DNA of 64,000 nt from Stratiolaelaps scimitus. Lineage: Eukaryota > Arthropoda > Arachnida > Mesostigmata > Laelapidae. The notes below the pieces were generated by a model. It worked only from the letters and a program-made list of their open reading frames with translations, was not told the origin of the DNA and did not search any database. Where the stretch lies: positions 5,530,501-5,594,500 of the forward strand of contig JABWDB010000017.1 of the NCBI GenBank assembly GCA_019614645.1, in the 5' to 3' direction. Below are positions 34,691-46,795 of this stretch, one piece after another; within the stretch, counting starts at the first letter, position 1, and the number at the start of each line of letters is the position of its first letter. Both the position numbers and the translations under genes were made by a program.

Positions 34691-37600
34691 TTGACTGGGG
34701 TATGGTTAACATTGCCCTGCCGTGACGTAGGTCGGTTGAAGGAAGCCCAGATAAGTCCAGTACGACCTACATGATAGGTTCTCGAAGCAAGCTACGCAAC
34801 AGTACCGAGGCCTGGCCACGGAAAGAAAAGACAGCTGAGGAACAGCCATGAGAAAAAAAGAGCTGCTCGTTGCTCCGTTAGGGACACAAAGGTGATCGAG
34901 GCTATCGGCATGGCCCTCAATAGATGCTACCATACATAGAGTGTGCCAATCAATGTTTGCGTGAGATATCAGATGCTTACCATTGCCATATGCTTTCATA
35001 TCGTTTTTATGACAATCACATTTGATTGCGACTCATGTTGATCGATGCATACATATTTCATATCCGCTAATTTGAACAATGCGAGACAAGCGTAAACAGC
35101 ATTTGCTTCGGGTTATCTGGATACACCTGCCAGAGATACGGTCAACCAATTTGATTTTGCAAGATCCTGTTAATGAAAACGTGAAAACTCGGTTTATATT
35201 CTTAGCTCCGATTTTGCTGCGCTCAAAAGTTACAAACATTATTTTACCAATTACCTTTTATACTATTTTCATCATTGCATAATAGTAGGAGGTCTAGAGA
35301 TATACAGTTGCAGACTGAACGTGGTCTAAACAGAAACCTGCATTCGGTAGATAGCATGAGACATCGCTGTCGATATCACCGCACTCAAAGGTCTTACAAG
35401 AAGGCGCAATGTGTATATAAGAAACGAAACGATACAACTCAAGTGGACCTTTATAGGCTATGCTGCTCGAAGTAGATGGCAAAAGTATCCGATGTGGCGT
35501 GATAGCAGTCTTTCATCCGGACTTGTTACTATGCGAAGGTCTTTGGAGGGCGCAAACAGGCGATTATCTAATACATGATCGTGGGTCATGAATAATTGCA
35601 CAGATGGCGTCGCGCACTAGGACAAAAAGGAATGAAGGCAAGAACCTGCTTCGACGACTCTACGCCACGGGCGAGACAGGCCAAGCTCTTCCCTAGTGCC
35701 CGAGCCAGAAAATCCCTGGCTGTATCCAAATTTGACCCCACAGTGTGCATCGGCATTGTAAATTTGAGCTTTCAGCGTCTCTGGGTTTACGTTAGTGCAG
35801 GAAATGTTTCAAGTGACAGGATGTCCGCTCGATGATCGCTGCGACTAACAATAGACTTCACTTGAAACGGAAAATACGGCACATATGAACGTAATTCAAC
35901 ACGGTACTTTATTATTGGCAAGAGCCGCGGAACGTATCGCTCATCCAACGGAATAGAGTATTTCCGAGACGGCCACGATTGATTACAAAAGGTAAATCAC
36001 TGCGTATGCTAGGTAAACGCATGCTTCGGGTTGTCTATGGCAAAGTTGGATATACAACGAAGTTGTGCCGTGGGGGAACCTTTTCAGTCGCAACATAAAA
36101 TACATTTAGCTCCTCTGACATTCAGTTTTCCACCGCGCAGAGTCTCGTGAAGTTAAAGGAGGCGGCCGGAAGAAGAAGAGGAACAGTGGGTCACAGGGAT
36201 GACGTCATTCGGATCGATCGGAAGTCCGTCGTCGTCGTCTGGTGAAAGAATGGTACAAGCGAGGAAATCTAGAAACAACGATTGGATATATCGGATAGCG
36301 GCGGGGCCTATTTTTGTTCCAGATCGGGTCGAATCGAGTTGTGTCGGTAATCATTCCGCATGTGTCTTCTCTGTAGACTGTTTTCCGCACGGTGTGCAGG
36401 CACCGGGGACAGCCGGTTGCATCGATTGCAGCAAGTTCAATTGGAAAACATATTTATACCCAATCCACTATCCCAATTCTGCTAGGTTTAGGCTTTCAGC
36501 CCCCCCCCCCTGAGGGCCACCCTGACGGGGCTCACAACACCGCCCTGTTCCCGAACAAAGGTGAAACCCCACTGAGATGACAGGCAACGTTGAGAACGTC
36601 GACCAGAGTTGAAACATGAACAAAAGGTTGTGGATCGCAGAATAGCCGACGATCGTCGAATGACTACTCGGAGGTGATTGGTCGTCAATAGAGAAATCAA
36701 CCGAGATACCGGAGAAACCCTCCCCCGTCTCCCATATGAGCAGGGGAATCGAGCAAGTGGCGTGTGCCAGGGCGGTTACCGCTGTAGGAAGTTTGGCTTT
36801 TCAATAGAATACATTATTATCTAATGCCTCGTTGGATGGAGCGACAGTGACAACCAACCAAAGTTGAGTGTTCGTTGGGGTACAATTACAACTTCACTAA
36901 ATGAATTTCTTATTATGATTATAATTATTACCTTGTCCGATCTCGTTCTGCATTATCGTCATTCTGTGTTATGTGATATTTATAATTCACGTTTGCCGAT
37001 GGCATCGATTGAACACGACTATTCTAAACGTAATAGGAGTTTATATATATATATATGTTAACTATTTATCCATTAACCATTTAAACAACTTATAATAATA
37101 TATATATATATATATTGATATATCATGTATACGCTCGGTCGTATACGAGACTGTAAGGATTTACACAACCGAATTTGTCTTCGCGAGCCCACAACATCAT
37201 CTATGATAGTTTATCAGCATATGTAAATAATCTATATTTGGTATAAAACGTATGCACTCCAGTGCCTAAGTCCTATTCCCAAGCGTCGTTCCAGTCTGCC
37301 CTACCCGTATCGTTTGAACACCGCAAACGCAACGTCCACAACACTCCACATGATTACTGAGTACTTTTGAGAAACGATTCAGTCGTGTATCGCCTGTCGC
37401 CCGACGGAGTCTACATCAGAGATGACAATACACGAATGTGCTTATGTCGTCTCTCTCTCTCAATAGTTCTCGTACCTTTGCTAGCGTACCCGGGTGCCGC
37501 TGTTGCCAACGTGCAAATGAGACGTTCATCTTTCCGCGCCCATAGACCCCCGCCTCCCTCCCCGGTTTTTAACGCGTGTCTGTTTGTGGCGAACAGCGTG

Positions 37601-38181
37601 GATGCGTTTGATGCTTATGCAGACATCGTTGTGTAGGTGGCGCGAACTTCATGAGAGAGGTAACGGAGAAGAGGTAATGAGGTTTGCCCGAAAAATGCGC
37701 TCGCTGTGGCAGCCATCTCATGTCTCGTTGTTGGTCTCGGCGTCACTGTGCGAGTTCACCTCGACACGAGTGTCGAAATTCGCGGAAGAACGAACCCGGC
37801 TCGGGCGGTTTGCGTTCTAGCGCAAATGGGAACAGTCATAGTTTGTGGCAGTGTGATGATTATAGCTGCAATGTCGGTCCGTTGCACCAAGCGTCATAAA
37901 CAGTGAAGAAGAACGAAGGAACAGCGGTTACTTGCTTCTGCTGTAATCGCCCGAATGGCCTGCTGCCCACGAAGGCAAACTCTAAACCTGCTGTGTGCCA
38001 AACATTGTTATGATGCTCAGTTCGTAAACGGCAACCTGGCTAGCGGATTCTAGCTGCGAAATAACAGTAATGATACATCTCACACGTGGATCCGGTGCGA
38101 CTTCCGGTTCGAAAAGATTAAGCTCCAGTAAATGGTTGGCTTTAACGTCAGCTTGTTTAAAGGATAGCCAAGCAAAGCTAC
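34691..38181. other. Intergenic, with small repeats
   Basis: No recognised gene. A run of C lies at 36,500-36,510 and AT microsatellites at 37,038-37,056 and 37,097-37,115. Open frames at 36,199-36,513 (104 codons) and 37,367-37,820 are unrecognised; the latter lies in a modestly GC-richer patch. Confidence 0.35.
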
Positions 38182-38319
38182 CTATCAACTGATTTATGAC
38201 TCGTAATAACGTCTGATAATTACTAACGCACCGCGGTGCACAATCGCTAATGTTTGTTTGTATAATATGCACCACAAATAGCCCTTGATATTTTATGCAA
38301 ACAACGAGAATCACAAGGA
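38182..38319 (-). CDS. Candidate internal exon of a membrane protein
   Basis: A strong acceptor (TCTCCATATTTCAG) opens a 138-base phase 1-1 exon ending at ATAG|GTAGCT. It encodes a hydrophobic segment (VLVILVVCIKYQGLFVVHI) followed by a polar stretch with YQTLLRVINQLIG. A membrane helix followed by such a sequence is reminiscent of the loop between helices in gustatory-type receptors. The match is vague, and the surrounding frame is open for 130 codons anyway. No neighbouring exons were found. Confidence 0.2.
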
Positions 38320-41300
38320 CTGAAATATGGAGAAAACTCAGCTTGAATTCTATCGACGAATATTGTTTGTCCACGTTTAATTCGTTATCGCAGCCGTATG
38401 GTGAGGTTTTACGTTGTTATCGAAAAGCTACACTGCGCACATGCAATTTCCGAGGTATCAGGCTGCATTGCCATGTCCGTTTTTATGCAGTAACTCAAAA
38501 ACTATAAATTATGTTAACCTCCATAGCAAGTATAATCATCACTTCGGAAGCAAATCCGTTTTTCCACTGGGCATAGCGTCCGTTCGACGCCATGCAGCTT
38601 TAAATTGCCCACGCCACTCCTTTTTCTTACAAGCGCTGCAATGCCTGGGTTTGGTTCGTACCGCACCGCGAGAAGACAGCTGATAGATGGCTTCGAAACT
38701 GATTGGCGGATGAACAGGAGCGTATTTATATTGCAAGTTCCGTAAATATACCTCAAATTGAAAAAAAAATGTTTTAGCTAAATCTTTAGTTTGCTCAAGG
38801 GCTGCGGCAGCTCGTTCACTCGTGAGATGTCCAGAAGTGAAGTCAGTTAGAAATTCCTTTAAGAGTCACAAATTTAATTACGCAACGCTGATCGTCAGTA
38901 CTAAACAGTGCTTCATTTTCTTGAAGAAACTGAATCAGCTCTGGGCTACATGTAAGCAAAAATCTCAGGTATAGACAGAATAAATTTCACTTGGCTACGA
39001 TGCTGGGTTTGAAAGTTATCAAAGTTTTTCGACCTACAAAATAGCTCCGAACAAACTATAGCCGGTTCATAACGTTACAGCACAGACTTCGTTGTGACAG
39101 CAGAACATAATAATAATAATTAATATTACTATAGTAAAAGTAATAACAGACGTAGTAATGTGTATCATTTGATGCTTCTGCTGATATTACCCTTGATATA
39201 GCTCAATATCAGTTTAAAAGACATTCAATCCTCTAAATGCATTTTAGTTCAACATTTTAACCGGTTGGCTACACGTTTTTCTATCGAACATCTCAGTCCA
39301 ACTCTGCTTTGCTCGTCCAACCATACCAATAGCTATCAGCTCCATTCTTTTATACGAGACAATCTGGTCGAGGTGTAAAGACTACGGGGTTGACGTGGTC
39401 CGGCGGCCCCTGGTGTCCGTGGTTACACTCTGTTATCATTACCTTAATAGCGAGATAAGAACCCCGGCAAGGCACAGCCGTTGAGCGGTTATCTACCGAT
39501 ATATATATTTTCTTTTCGAAATGATGCCGCCCTCGTCGAGGTGTCCCGAGAGACAAAGAGCGACGGCGGAACGGAAGACAACAGAGAGACGTCACCAGGG
39601 CGCCGATCGCCATTTCGAATCGACTTACTTGCCCTGGATATTTATGAGTCGGGGGACATCGGCCGACTCACAGAGATCGCCACGATAAATCTTCTAGACG
39701 CTGTCATGGTGCCGCTTCAAATAGACGGGCTATTTTCATACACCGAAGGGAATAGACTTAGAATAATGCGATTCGTTGCAGGTCATTGTACACAGTGTCC
39801 CCGACTCTCTCTCTCTCTCTCGCTCTTTTTTTTTGTAAGAGACCAATTGACTCTTCGTAACTTGAACTAACCCGGATAAACGACGAAGGGAATTACATGA
39901 TTTTCTATGAATAATAATAATTCCGAATAAATATACTTCCATAATGCCTGTTCTTCATGTGGGATCCCATAAACAAATGTCCCTTGATTGGCATCTTGGG
40001 GGAAGCGGGCCTGTTTGTTTATGGCTATTTTACATAGCGGTTCGAGCAAGACTGAACAAGCCTTTAGCCGCTTAGTTCTCGCAACGGAATCGTTAACAGA
40101 TCGGACCAGATCATTGAACTGTAATTAGTTACATTGTTTACTTTTTGTCAGCACTTATTCCTTCGGTCATCGATAGCAACATAGGTTACTTAGCATAAAC
40201 GTACTCATTATATGATCAGAAGTACAACAATCGTTTATATTTGATTAACATATTACGATATCCAGCCTTAGTGTTAATGCTGTGCCGGCACTTTTTCTTC
40301 AGAGAACACATAGTTGCTATATTCATGAAGTAATTCAAGTGGCCATTTACGCGGTTTCCCTCCGAACTGCAACGCCGGTAGTTGCCACGTTAACATATAC
40401 AAGAAGCAATAATGAAGACAACCTTTCTAAAACGCACAAGGACAAATACAAATATAAATATATATATATAAATTTTCGGCCGTGCATTTTTCCTCTCCGT
40501 GATGTAGTGTCACGAATGTGTTTCTGCGCTACTTGCAACGGTGCTGAATTTAGCGCGTGGTGGGAAAAGGCGGCCACCGTCGCTGACGGCGCATCCCAAC
40601 AGAGATGTGGCTTTGTTGGCGCTGGCCAGATCAGCGTCAAAGCGCAAAATCGCAAAACGGAAACGCAAGATTAACCCTTTCCTCTGCCTGCCCTTATGAC
40701 ACTACTTCCTGATCCGTTCATGCTCTCCCTATACTGGTGTTTATGCTACGCAAATAGAAGTCACTCGCGCGGACCGGAAGCCCCTTGATCTCTCTTGAAA
40801 AGGTCGCGCTCAAGTCAGAGGGACGTGGTCTCAAGCCGTTTGAGGCGGACCACCCACGAGATAGCTTGTCTTGATTCATATTACTCCGGCCGATCGATTG
40901 GAGTGAAAATCAGGGAGGGAATTTTCTCCTGAGTGCTCAAGTGTTTGTCAAATGACGATAAAGAAAGCAATAACACTAATAAGTAATAATGATAACAATA
41001 TTTATTACAGGAAAGTGACATACGAATAGTAGTATATCAGGTCCGGTAGAAAAAATGATCAGCTGTTCTGGAACTGTTTTTCGAGCTAACCCTTAGCTGT
41101 TCCCCTATCTGACAGAAAAAAATGATGAACGAGAAGATGTTTATTATTATTGTCATTTTCATTTGGTCGAAAGGTAGTACTGCTGTGGGACGGTCCAGAG
41201 AAGTGCGTTCGTAGGCCTGACTTAGTGTTTCAAATGAGATATCCCTGTACTGGGTTTTCGCGTTTGTTTCTGTGCCGATGGAATTTACGGTAGACCATAG

Positions 41301-41390
41301 CTAGTAAGCATGCAGTTACGATGCCAGGTGGTGAATGTTGGCCAGTCTATTATTCAACTGAACCAAAATCAATAATGAAAATGATGATGA
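38320..41390. other. Intergenic, mostly unrecognised
   Basis: Contains a CT tract at 39,805-39,832, a short TA tract near 40,455 and a worn copy of the SINE 3' tail (TTTTTCGAGCTAACCCTTAG) at about 41,081-41,100. Open frames of about 130 codons at 39,481-39,870 and 40,282-40,674 are unrecognised. Confidence 0.35.
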
Positions 41391-41391
41391 T

Positions 41392-41419
<28 letters not shown>
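41391..41419. repeat. ATA/TAA trinucleotide microsatellite
   Basis: About nine or ten uninterrupted units. Confidence 0.9.
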
Positions 41420-41424
<5 letters not shown>

Positions 41425-41663
41425 ATCGCAAAACAGGTATATCATATTTTGTCTATCACATCTGACATCTAGTGTAATCGGTTACGAATTGTGCATGGAA
41501 AAGTTCTAATATAGTTTAAGGACCAATAGCTCATACCGAATTATAATATTTAGAAGGGTAGCCTTAACGAAACCCATGGTACTCGACAGCAGGAGCAGAG
41601 CTTGTCGTGAAACTCGTGCATGGCGTATATTGCCACAGCATGACAGTTATTACGACTGGCTCC

Positions 41664-42310
41664 CTTACATGTGTCTCCCGTTGTTTAGGAAATCAGCGTC
41701 GATCTCCGAGAGTTGCGAGAACGTCATTGTAGCTTGACGTGGCGAGCAGATCGAAGCGCCGCTTGAGCTCTTCCACGAATAAGGAGTTTCGCAACGAGAT
41801 AGACCAGCCTATTTCTAGTCGTGCGGTAGAAGCCCCAACACGCGTTTGAGATAGGATGCTTTCACGCGTTTGTGGAGCTCCGAGCCCGTCGTAACTAGGT
41901 CCCTCCAGATGAGTTCCATTCCATAAGCGGCTACCAGGCCTATTTTTAGGTTAAAAAGGCGCAACGCGGTCGAGACAGACAGGAGACGAGAGTTCGTAAT
42001 TGTCGACACAGCTGGAGGCGGCTTCCTGCATCTCTCGATGACGTGGGGCAGGGCACTATTGCCATCTGGCGTTAGGGGCAGACTAAGGTATGAGAATTTC
42101 TTCACGTAGGCGAATGGAGGTTCGGGATACCTTTAGACGTCCTTGTAGGTGATATGTCCGGAACCCCCACCGGAACTTCATTGCCATAGTTTTCGTTTGA
42201 TTAACAGTCAACCCTGGTTCCACTGAGGCAGCCAGCCAAGACCTACAGAACTTGGAATCGGCTGACGCCGTTTGATGATCAGTTCATCCGCGTAAAAGAT
42301 CATCTTGACT
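41664..42310 (-). mobile_element. Non-LTR retrotransposon reverse transcriptase relic
   Basis: Minus-strand peptides appear in the expected order, in shifting frames. MIFYADELIIK (near 42,305-42,273) corresponds to the polymerase FYADD box, with Asp changed to Glu at the second catalytic position. Then comes EPGLTVNQTKTMAMKFRWG, the GLxVN..KT..MxFR motif, and FNLKIGLVAAYGMELIW with KASYLKRVLGL, the conserved C-terminal region of LINE polymerases. FVEELKRRF and a final stop near 41,664 follow. At least two frameshifts and the altered catalytic box show it is dead. The 5' part, including endonuclease, is missing. Clade not determined. Confidence 0.75.
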
Positions 42311-44778
42311 AGACCGTGTTGTGTCGCAGGTGTTATGGGAAGGATCCGTCCATTTTTAAGGAGTGACCATTCATGAGCCATGCTCATTCAAGAAATTGTG
42401 TAGCAATCGACTTCCTTGTTATGAAACGATACTATTATAGTGTCTATCAAATCCAGCAGAAAGTTCTGACACAAGAAAGCTCATCCACAGCAGCCGTTCA
42501 TATAATATTGTTGAAAGATATCTGTTTACACGAAAATCACTATTAACCAACACTTTTCTCTAACTTTTCTCTAAGCGAACGCAGAGCTCAAACTGAAAAC
42601 CTACTTTGTTCGTCCTAATACATCCGAACCCACTGCATTCACAATAGACGTCTATAGTAACGATACAGTTAACGATACGGAGCGATATACCTGTATACGT
42701 GCATATCCCAGTAGATTTCTGCTTTCGCTTGCGGAGTTCGCGCAATGGAAAGTTCTCAAAATAGGGCCGAATCAAATTACGTTGCCGAAAGATCTGTTGA
42801 CGTCTGTTGTACGAGGATCATCATCATATTTGACGACTCCACCGCTATCGCTCCCAGATCGCAAATACTCTCCTGGTTGGCAAGCCAGTGTGGCTATCCT
42901 GTAGATGCCTGACAGTGCCCGCGCAGCAAACAAACTCCGCTCTCAGTAGCTCGACTCAACCCGACCCAGCCCCGAGCAGGGCATTGAGGTCGGGTCCCTT
43001 CTTTGTCGCTGGGCCTTGGTTAGTCGGATCGAAGTGCTGTCTCTCAGTTCTGCTGACACGCACATTCGAACGAGCCGCTCCCACCGACGCATCGAGGCGC
43101 CTCTTGGCCGTATGGTCTTGAGCACGTCCCGAGGATGTCACGCTTCGTGACGCGCTAAAAGTATCAGTGACTGCGGCCAGAAGAGAACCGTCGCTGGCCA
43201 TGAGAACTATTGGTTGAAAGGCAGGGCGGAACACAAAATTGTGTGATCGGTTGTTCGCCAGTGTAAAAAGGGATACGCCACGAGAATGAAATAAGCGCGT
43301 GTCAAGCAGTGGACTCTGGCAGAACCAGAATGGCTGTTCGAGATAAAACGGCTGATAGAAGCGCTCGAGAGAAAATTAAGTTCGTTCACTGCGAAGTACC
43401 AAGGCCACCGCACACAGAGCTCTAGAGGAGCTAGCATGTGGCTGAGAGTGTTAGCGTACACTTTCAATGGCCGGATGTGTCTGTGTGTGTAATGGTGTAT
43501 ATAGTTCGTTCTGCTAGTGCCTTCGCAATAGGAAGGGTAACACGCTAACTGGATATGTTTGGTTCCTGCAATGGAAATCGATCGCACTAAGCTCGATGCG
43601 ACTCACTCCGGCGGACGACGCAAGCAGAGCGCAGGCGAGAATTCGTTCGCCAAGCAACAGTAAAACCGAACGCCCACCGTAATTCTCGTTAGACGTCTGC
43701 CACAGTTCAATGAATCATTTGCCTAGACACCTTTTTATAGGAACACCACCAGTCGATCCTATACGTTCATGAAGTGCCTCCAATAATGTTATTTTCAAAT
43801 TTTTGCTGGATATTTGTCTTTGTGGAAAATGGCTAACATTTGTCTCGAAGTAGATGTGGCTTGGCGTTTTCGACTACGTCCGTAAGCCTCCTCATGGAGA
43901 GTTGAGGAAAACCTCGATTTTACAGGTGTATCTAAAGGCAGCACACAATTTATAGTGTAGACGATATTACAGAAAACGCGTGTGTTGTGTAAGAAATTCA
44001 ATATTTCTATACGAATAGCAAAGTAACGAGGCATTCGATCATTAGACTAACAAATATATTAGGGGATTGCCATAGAAATCTTGCACACATATTTCTCGAA
44101 TCACAAGCAGCAACACTGCTCACGCTCCATCGAGAAAAACTAAACGTGTGTTTTTCATCGCGGCAGCCCCACACGATTTACAGTAAGTATATTTAGCTTC
44201 TCTTTTTTCTTCAGGTAATACGTAATATCGTCAAAGTAGCACGTACATCTTATCGGATTATTGCATAGATTTTACTACAGCGCACATCATGGTATTATGA
44301 AGTTTCGACATTACCAGTGTTCTACACTGCGCATCACTTCCGAAGTAACAGTAATCTGATACAGAATAAATGCCTCAAATGTGTATTCTTTGTAACGATT
44401 TGCTGAAATATAGCGGTGTTAAGTTTATGCACAGCACTGTTTAATATATATATATATACCGACTTCTGATAGACTGAAATAATTTAAAAGTAACAACCGT
44501 AATATAGGATTCCTCGATTTGAACGGGTATGTCAACGCAATAAGGGTATTGAATTCAACTATATTCGCGTTCCTCTTGCAATTCGTTGCCTGCGCTTTAA
44601 TTGCTCTTGAAGACTACGAATGGATCCTCTTCTTTTACATTATTATATATAATATTGTGGTCATTTTCGGTGTTACAACTATGAATGCTTAGATGTGTCT
44701 GTGGATAAATCAACGCTGGTCATGTTTTGAAAAGCACACCGTGCGGCTGTTTCGATCAAAGATCATAGGTTTCGTCCG
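42311..44778. other. Intergenic, 3' flank of the receptor gene
   Basis: 42,880-43,230 is GC-rich with overlapping frames and no product. The rest is unrecognised. A minus-strand ATTAAA at about 44,596-44,591, roughly 185 bases past the receptor stop codon, is a possible variant polyadenylation signal. Confidence 0.35.
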
Positions 44779-46761
44779 TTAACGCCGAAGAATACACATT
44801 TCTACCAGGCGCAACATTAGCGCCACCGCGTTGCTGCAAAGCACCAATACTAGTGGCAAGTGAAAATGATCTAGCTTGATGATACAATTGTCATCGTAGT
44901 CGTCGGAGCCAAGCTGATTATTCGCTCTAGTTGTCTTATTGTCGATTTTCGCCATTTCCACCTCACCGTGCTCAAGATTCCACCGTTCCTTTGTTTGATT
45001 ATCAAACACTATTTGTAGGAATCCTGAGGGTCCAAGCAGCAAAGTCAGTCTGTTTGTAATTTCCTGGCTATTTTGAAGACTATGGACTTGCTTTTTGGAA
45101 TAATCCTTAATAAATAAATAGTGTCCGATGAGCAGTGACACTTTGCTAGGATTCCTAATTTTGACTTCGTAAAAACGCTTGCCTGGAAAGAAAATATTTA
45201 TCCAGTTCTGCAGAAATGTACGTGTTTGACATATCGGATGCCCGTCCAATATACTCCGGATTGCCTCGCTTTTGTTAGTCAATGGAAAGTAAGCGTAGCC
45301 TTTGACGATGTCGGGCGAACAGCTCTGAACGTAAAGCTTCTGCTTAATTGGAGCACCATGTAATGACGAAGTGACACTAGCCTTGAGAAAACTCGTTACA
45401 ACTTGAACGGCCAGAATCCAAAAAGCGATAACGCATGAAAGTGGCAACCTGATCGAATTGCGGTCCGCCCGAGAGGGGGCTTTGGGTATTGCTACGAGAA
45501 GCCAAACCAAGTACCACATCCACTTGAGAGAAGAGCTCGGGCTCCGATCATCTCGATCAAGTTGCAGTGATCGCAAGCAGCCAAGGACGATGGCCATTGA
45601 CGGTACGACAACAAAGATCCTCCAATCAAATAGAGAAGAAATCAAGCTATCAGTTACAGAGACCTTCATAACTATGGCCAATGCCACCGCGTATTCGTCA
45701 TAAAGTATTGAAGCGCCAAGCTTCGTGTCGTTTCGATCTATAATATACCAAACTGTGAAAAACCGAATGTCATAGGCTATCGTTTTGTTCATCGACCCCG
45801 TTTTTGCTTCGCTCATGAATAACTGAATCTGGGTCACATATTGTTGAGCAGATACGCATACGTTGGAAATCTGCAGGGGCATTGATTTGGTATTGTCATT
45901 ATTAGTGAAATATTCCATGTTCCCGGGCAAGTCAGAAATATCATTAAGGATAGCAAACAGCAACGGTCCTTTACGCAAACGCCGAAACTGTAGTTCTCTC
46001 CCATAGATATGCGTATCAACAGATGAATTTCCAATAACTGCTAGAAATATTTGTCTAAAGTTAAAGTTAATCTTCCATATTCGCTTAACATTAGACCAGT
46101 CTTGCCTAGGAATCAGACATAAGAAGTATATGTTCGAAGTTTCAGTTTGGCTTTGAAACCCACTCATATGAGTTAGCAAACCCTTCTCGGTCGGTTTGTA
46201 ACAACCGAGAACAATTTGCTTCATGCGGTTCCATCTTCTGCTTGATTTATATGCTTGATCCGGTGATGCGCCCATATCATATATCATCAACGAGACTGGC
46301 ACGGCATTCAAGGTAACTGATCGGGGTCGACAATCATAATCTATAAGGTTGACGGGTATCCTTGACGTATGCGTCACATGCTTCAACGTTTGCAATAGGA
46401 AATTGTCAGCCAGCTGACTGTCCTCTAGAGGCCATCGATGCAGCTGCGACTCAGTAACGATACACATTGTGGCATCAAGTAGAATCACATACGGTAGTGT
46501 CTGCAACGATAAAATACATTGGTTGATTTCCGGAACTGCAGCACATAGTTAATGCTTAAGTTCTCGCTAAAATAATAAATGGAATAATAGAGAGAAACAA
46601 TGCACAGAACAATTAGAACATCAGTGATTTAAACATATATGTATATATATATTTATATATATATTATGCTAAAACAACTGAAAATATCACAGTATACAAT
46701 AAACGTTGGAACATACCATTGTATCCATAAACATTGCTAACAGCGTAGAAGCTCGACACAT
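44779..46761 (-). CDS. Divergent ionotropic receptor (chemosensory ligand-gated channel)
   Basis: Exon 1 is 46,761-46,717 (15 codons, first in-frame ATG after an upstream stop), ending ACAATG|GTATGT. A 216-base intron ends ATCGTTGCAG. Exon 2 is 46,500-44,779, in matching phase 0, giving 588 residues. Residues 1-30 are signal-like. The extracellular lobe carries several N-glycosylation motifs (NSS, NKT, NDT). TM1 is about 308-327 (FVVVPSMAIVLGCLRSL), the pore segment about 341-358 (KWMWYLVWLLVAIPKA), the second helix about 367-395 (WILAVQVVTSFLKASVTSSL), and the last helix about 561-580, leaving a short tail. This lobe-3 helices-lobe-helix order, with no large amino-terminal domain and a size near 600, is typical of arthropod IRs. 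These act in sensory neurons as cation channels. Glutamate-binding residues were not identified, as is common in divergent IRs. Ligand unknown. Confidence 0.85.
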
Positions 46762-46771
46762 TCGACTCCGG

Positions 46772-46795
46772 TTACAAAGGCAGCATCTCAGTCAT
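46772..46795 (-). promoter_or_regulatory. Short upstream ORF before the receptor start
   Basis: ATG ACT GAG ATG CTG CCT TTG TAA lies 10 bases upstream of the receptor ATG. If transcribed with it, this seven-codon uORF could lower translation of the receptor. The transcription start is unknown. Confidence 0.3.

Noticed and set aside
44779..46506. Starting the receptor at 46,506
   Set aside because: That codon is TTG and sits at a 3' splice site; the spliced exon at 46,761-46,717 provides an ATG in exact phase.
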